In this document: positions 63,568 through 64,000 of the stretch, piece after piece | Position numbering within the stretch: the stretch's first letter is position 1 | Layout: each line of letters starts with the position of its first letter | DNA from: Nostoc sp. C052 | Lineage (GTDB): Bacteria > Cyanobacteriota > Cyanobacteriia > Cyanobacteriales > Nostocaceae | Direction of reading: 5' to 3' | DNA: 64,000 nt | Assembly: GCF_013393905.1 (NCBI RefSeq) | Contig: NZ_CP040272.1 | Span: forward strand, 434,001 to 498,000 | The notes under the pieces: model-generated | The model's database searches: none | Told to the model about the DNA's origin: nothing | What the model saw: only the letters and a program-made list of their open reading frames with translations | Translations under genes and position numbers: made by a program

Positions 63568-64000
63568 GTGTCAGAGTCAAGTGACGAACTAACAGCTTTC
63601 TCGCGGCGTCAACCCTTAAATCGCCGCCAGCCGCCACAAAAAGTTCAAAAAGTGGTGAAGAAGAAAGTTAAAGCTAACAGTCAACCGCAAACTGCAAATG
63701 GACGAGAAGGAGCGCTAACACGCTCAAAAAATCAAATCAGTCCTCCCCCAATCCCTGGTACTACACGTAGGGTAAAATCGGGGTTAGTCATGCCAACGGC
63801 AGTAAAACCAGTACCTAGTGCAAAGGGGAAAATTCCTCCCTTCCGACCGGGTGCTGTGATGGTTAAAACAGTGCGGATGGAAAAGCCAAAACCAAGCAGG
63901 CGCTCATCGCGGAAAACCAGGCTAAAGCCAATGGCCAAAACCATATTGTATGTTTTGCGGTTATTGATTGTGGGTGTAGGGATGGGTGCAATTGTGGGCA
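63568..64000 (+). CDS. Membrane-anchored protein, N-terminal part (possibly a serine hydrolase)
   Basis: A GTG start at 63568 is preceded by AAGGAG. The frame stays open to the window edge for 144 codons. It encodes a strongly basic, Pro/Gln/Lys-rich cytoplasmic tail (SRRQPLNRRQPPQKVQKVVK, GAVMVKTVRMEKPKPSRRSS) and then a single membrane helix (ILYVLRLLIVGVGMGAIVG). Cyanobacterial beta-lactamase-type serine hydrolases can have this kind of basic tail and anchor, but the catalytic part is outside the window. The identity is therefore a guess from layout. Confidence 0.6.
   Translation, partial: MSESSDELTAFSRRQPLNRRQPPQKVQKVVKKKVKANSQPQTANGREGALTRSKNQISPPPIPGTTRRVKSGLVMPTAVKPVPSAKGKIPPFRPGAVMVKTVRMEKPKPSRRSSRKTRLKPMAKTILYVLRLLIVGVGMGAIVG

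Overview
The window is chromosomal DNA of a filamentous, heterocyst-type cyanobacterium close to Nostoc. The evidence is frequent HIP1 palindromes (GCGATCGC), heptamer short tandem repeats of the Nostoc/Anabaena type, a chlH gene, a cyanobacterial LpxB-related gene, and several RTX and delta-60-repeat exoproteins. No rRNA, tRNA or CRISPR array was seen.

Layout. 1-0.1 kb: start of a GrpB/UPF0157 gene. 0.3-10 kb (minus strand): a DUF427 gene, a type I secretion pair (a HlyB-like ABC exporter with a cyclic-nucleotide-binding N-terminus, then a HlyD adaptor) and a 1132-aa DUF4347/delta-60-repeat exoprotein. 10.4-28.1 kb (minus strand): a hybrid NRPS/PKS cluster. In transcription order it is A-PCP; KS-AT-ACP-aminotransferase; a TIGR04325-type methyltransferase; acyltransferase 3; C-A-PCP; and TubC-docking-C-A-PCP-TE. 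A decayed second acyltransferase lies at its upstream edge. Inverted copies of a MITE-like repeat bracket the cluster. 28.6-42.7 kb (minus strand): three large secreted phosphohydrolases: a nucleotide pyrophosphatase-like protein, a PhoX-like/phytase-like/GDPD fusion, and a lamin-tail/DUF3616/nuclease mosaic. All end in RTX repeats, and each has a Pho-box-like triple 8-mer upstream. This looks like a phosphate-starvation scavenging island whose products could leave through type I secretion.

43.5-50.3 kb: a cobalamin riboswitch controlling a DUF1636 gene; a pentapeptide/WD40 membrane protein gene enclosed by a pair of roughly 100-bp inverted repeats with a transposase remnant inside; a small membrane protein; the LpxB-related gene; and two PD-(D/E)XK-type genes. 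50.7-54.7 kb: chlH (magnesium chelatase H) with a strong terminator. 55-62.3 kb is a gene-wrecking zone. An IS1634-family element (2094 bp, 6-bp target duplication) splits an unknown gene, and an IS630-family element (1171 bp, TA duplication) splits a Uma2 gene. A ParE-type toxin has a nonsense codon beside an intact antitoxin, an intact VapBC pair follows, and a HIP1-ended repeat family recurs. 62.6-64 kb returns to core genes: a TrmJ/TrmH-family RNA methyltransferase and the start of a membrane-anchored protein that runs off the window.

Function. The main themes are secretion (T1SS plus RTX substrates), phosphorus scavenging, one small hybrid peptide-polyketide pathway, and tetrapyrrole/cobalamin metal metabolism. 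The last NRPS module has lost key catalytic residues in both its C and A domains, so the pathway may use only two amino-acid-activating modules.
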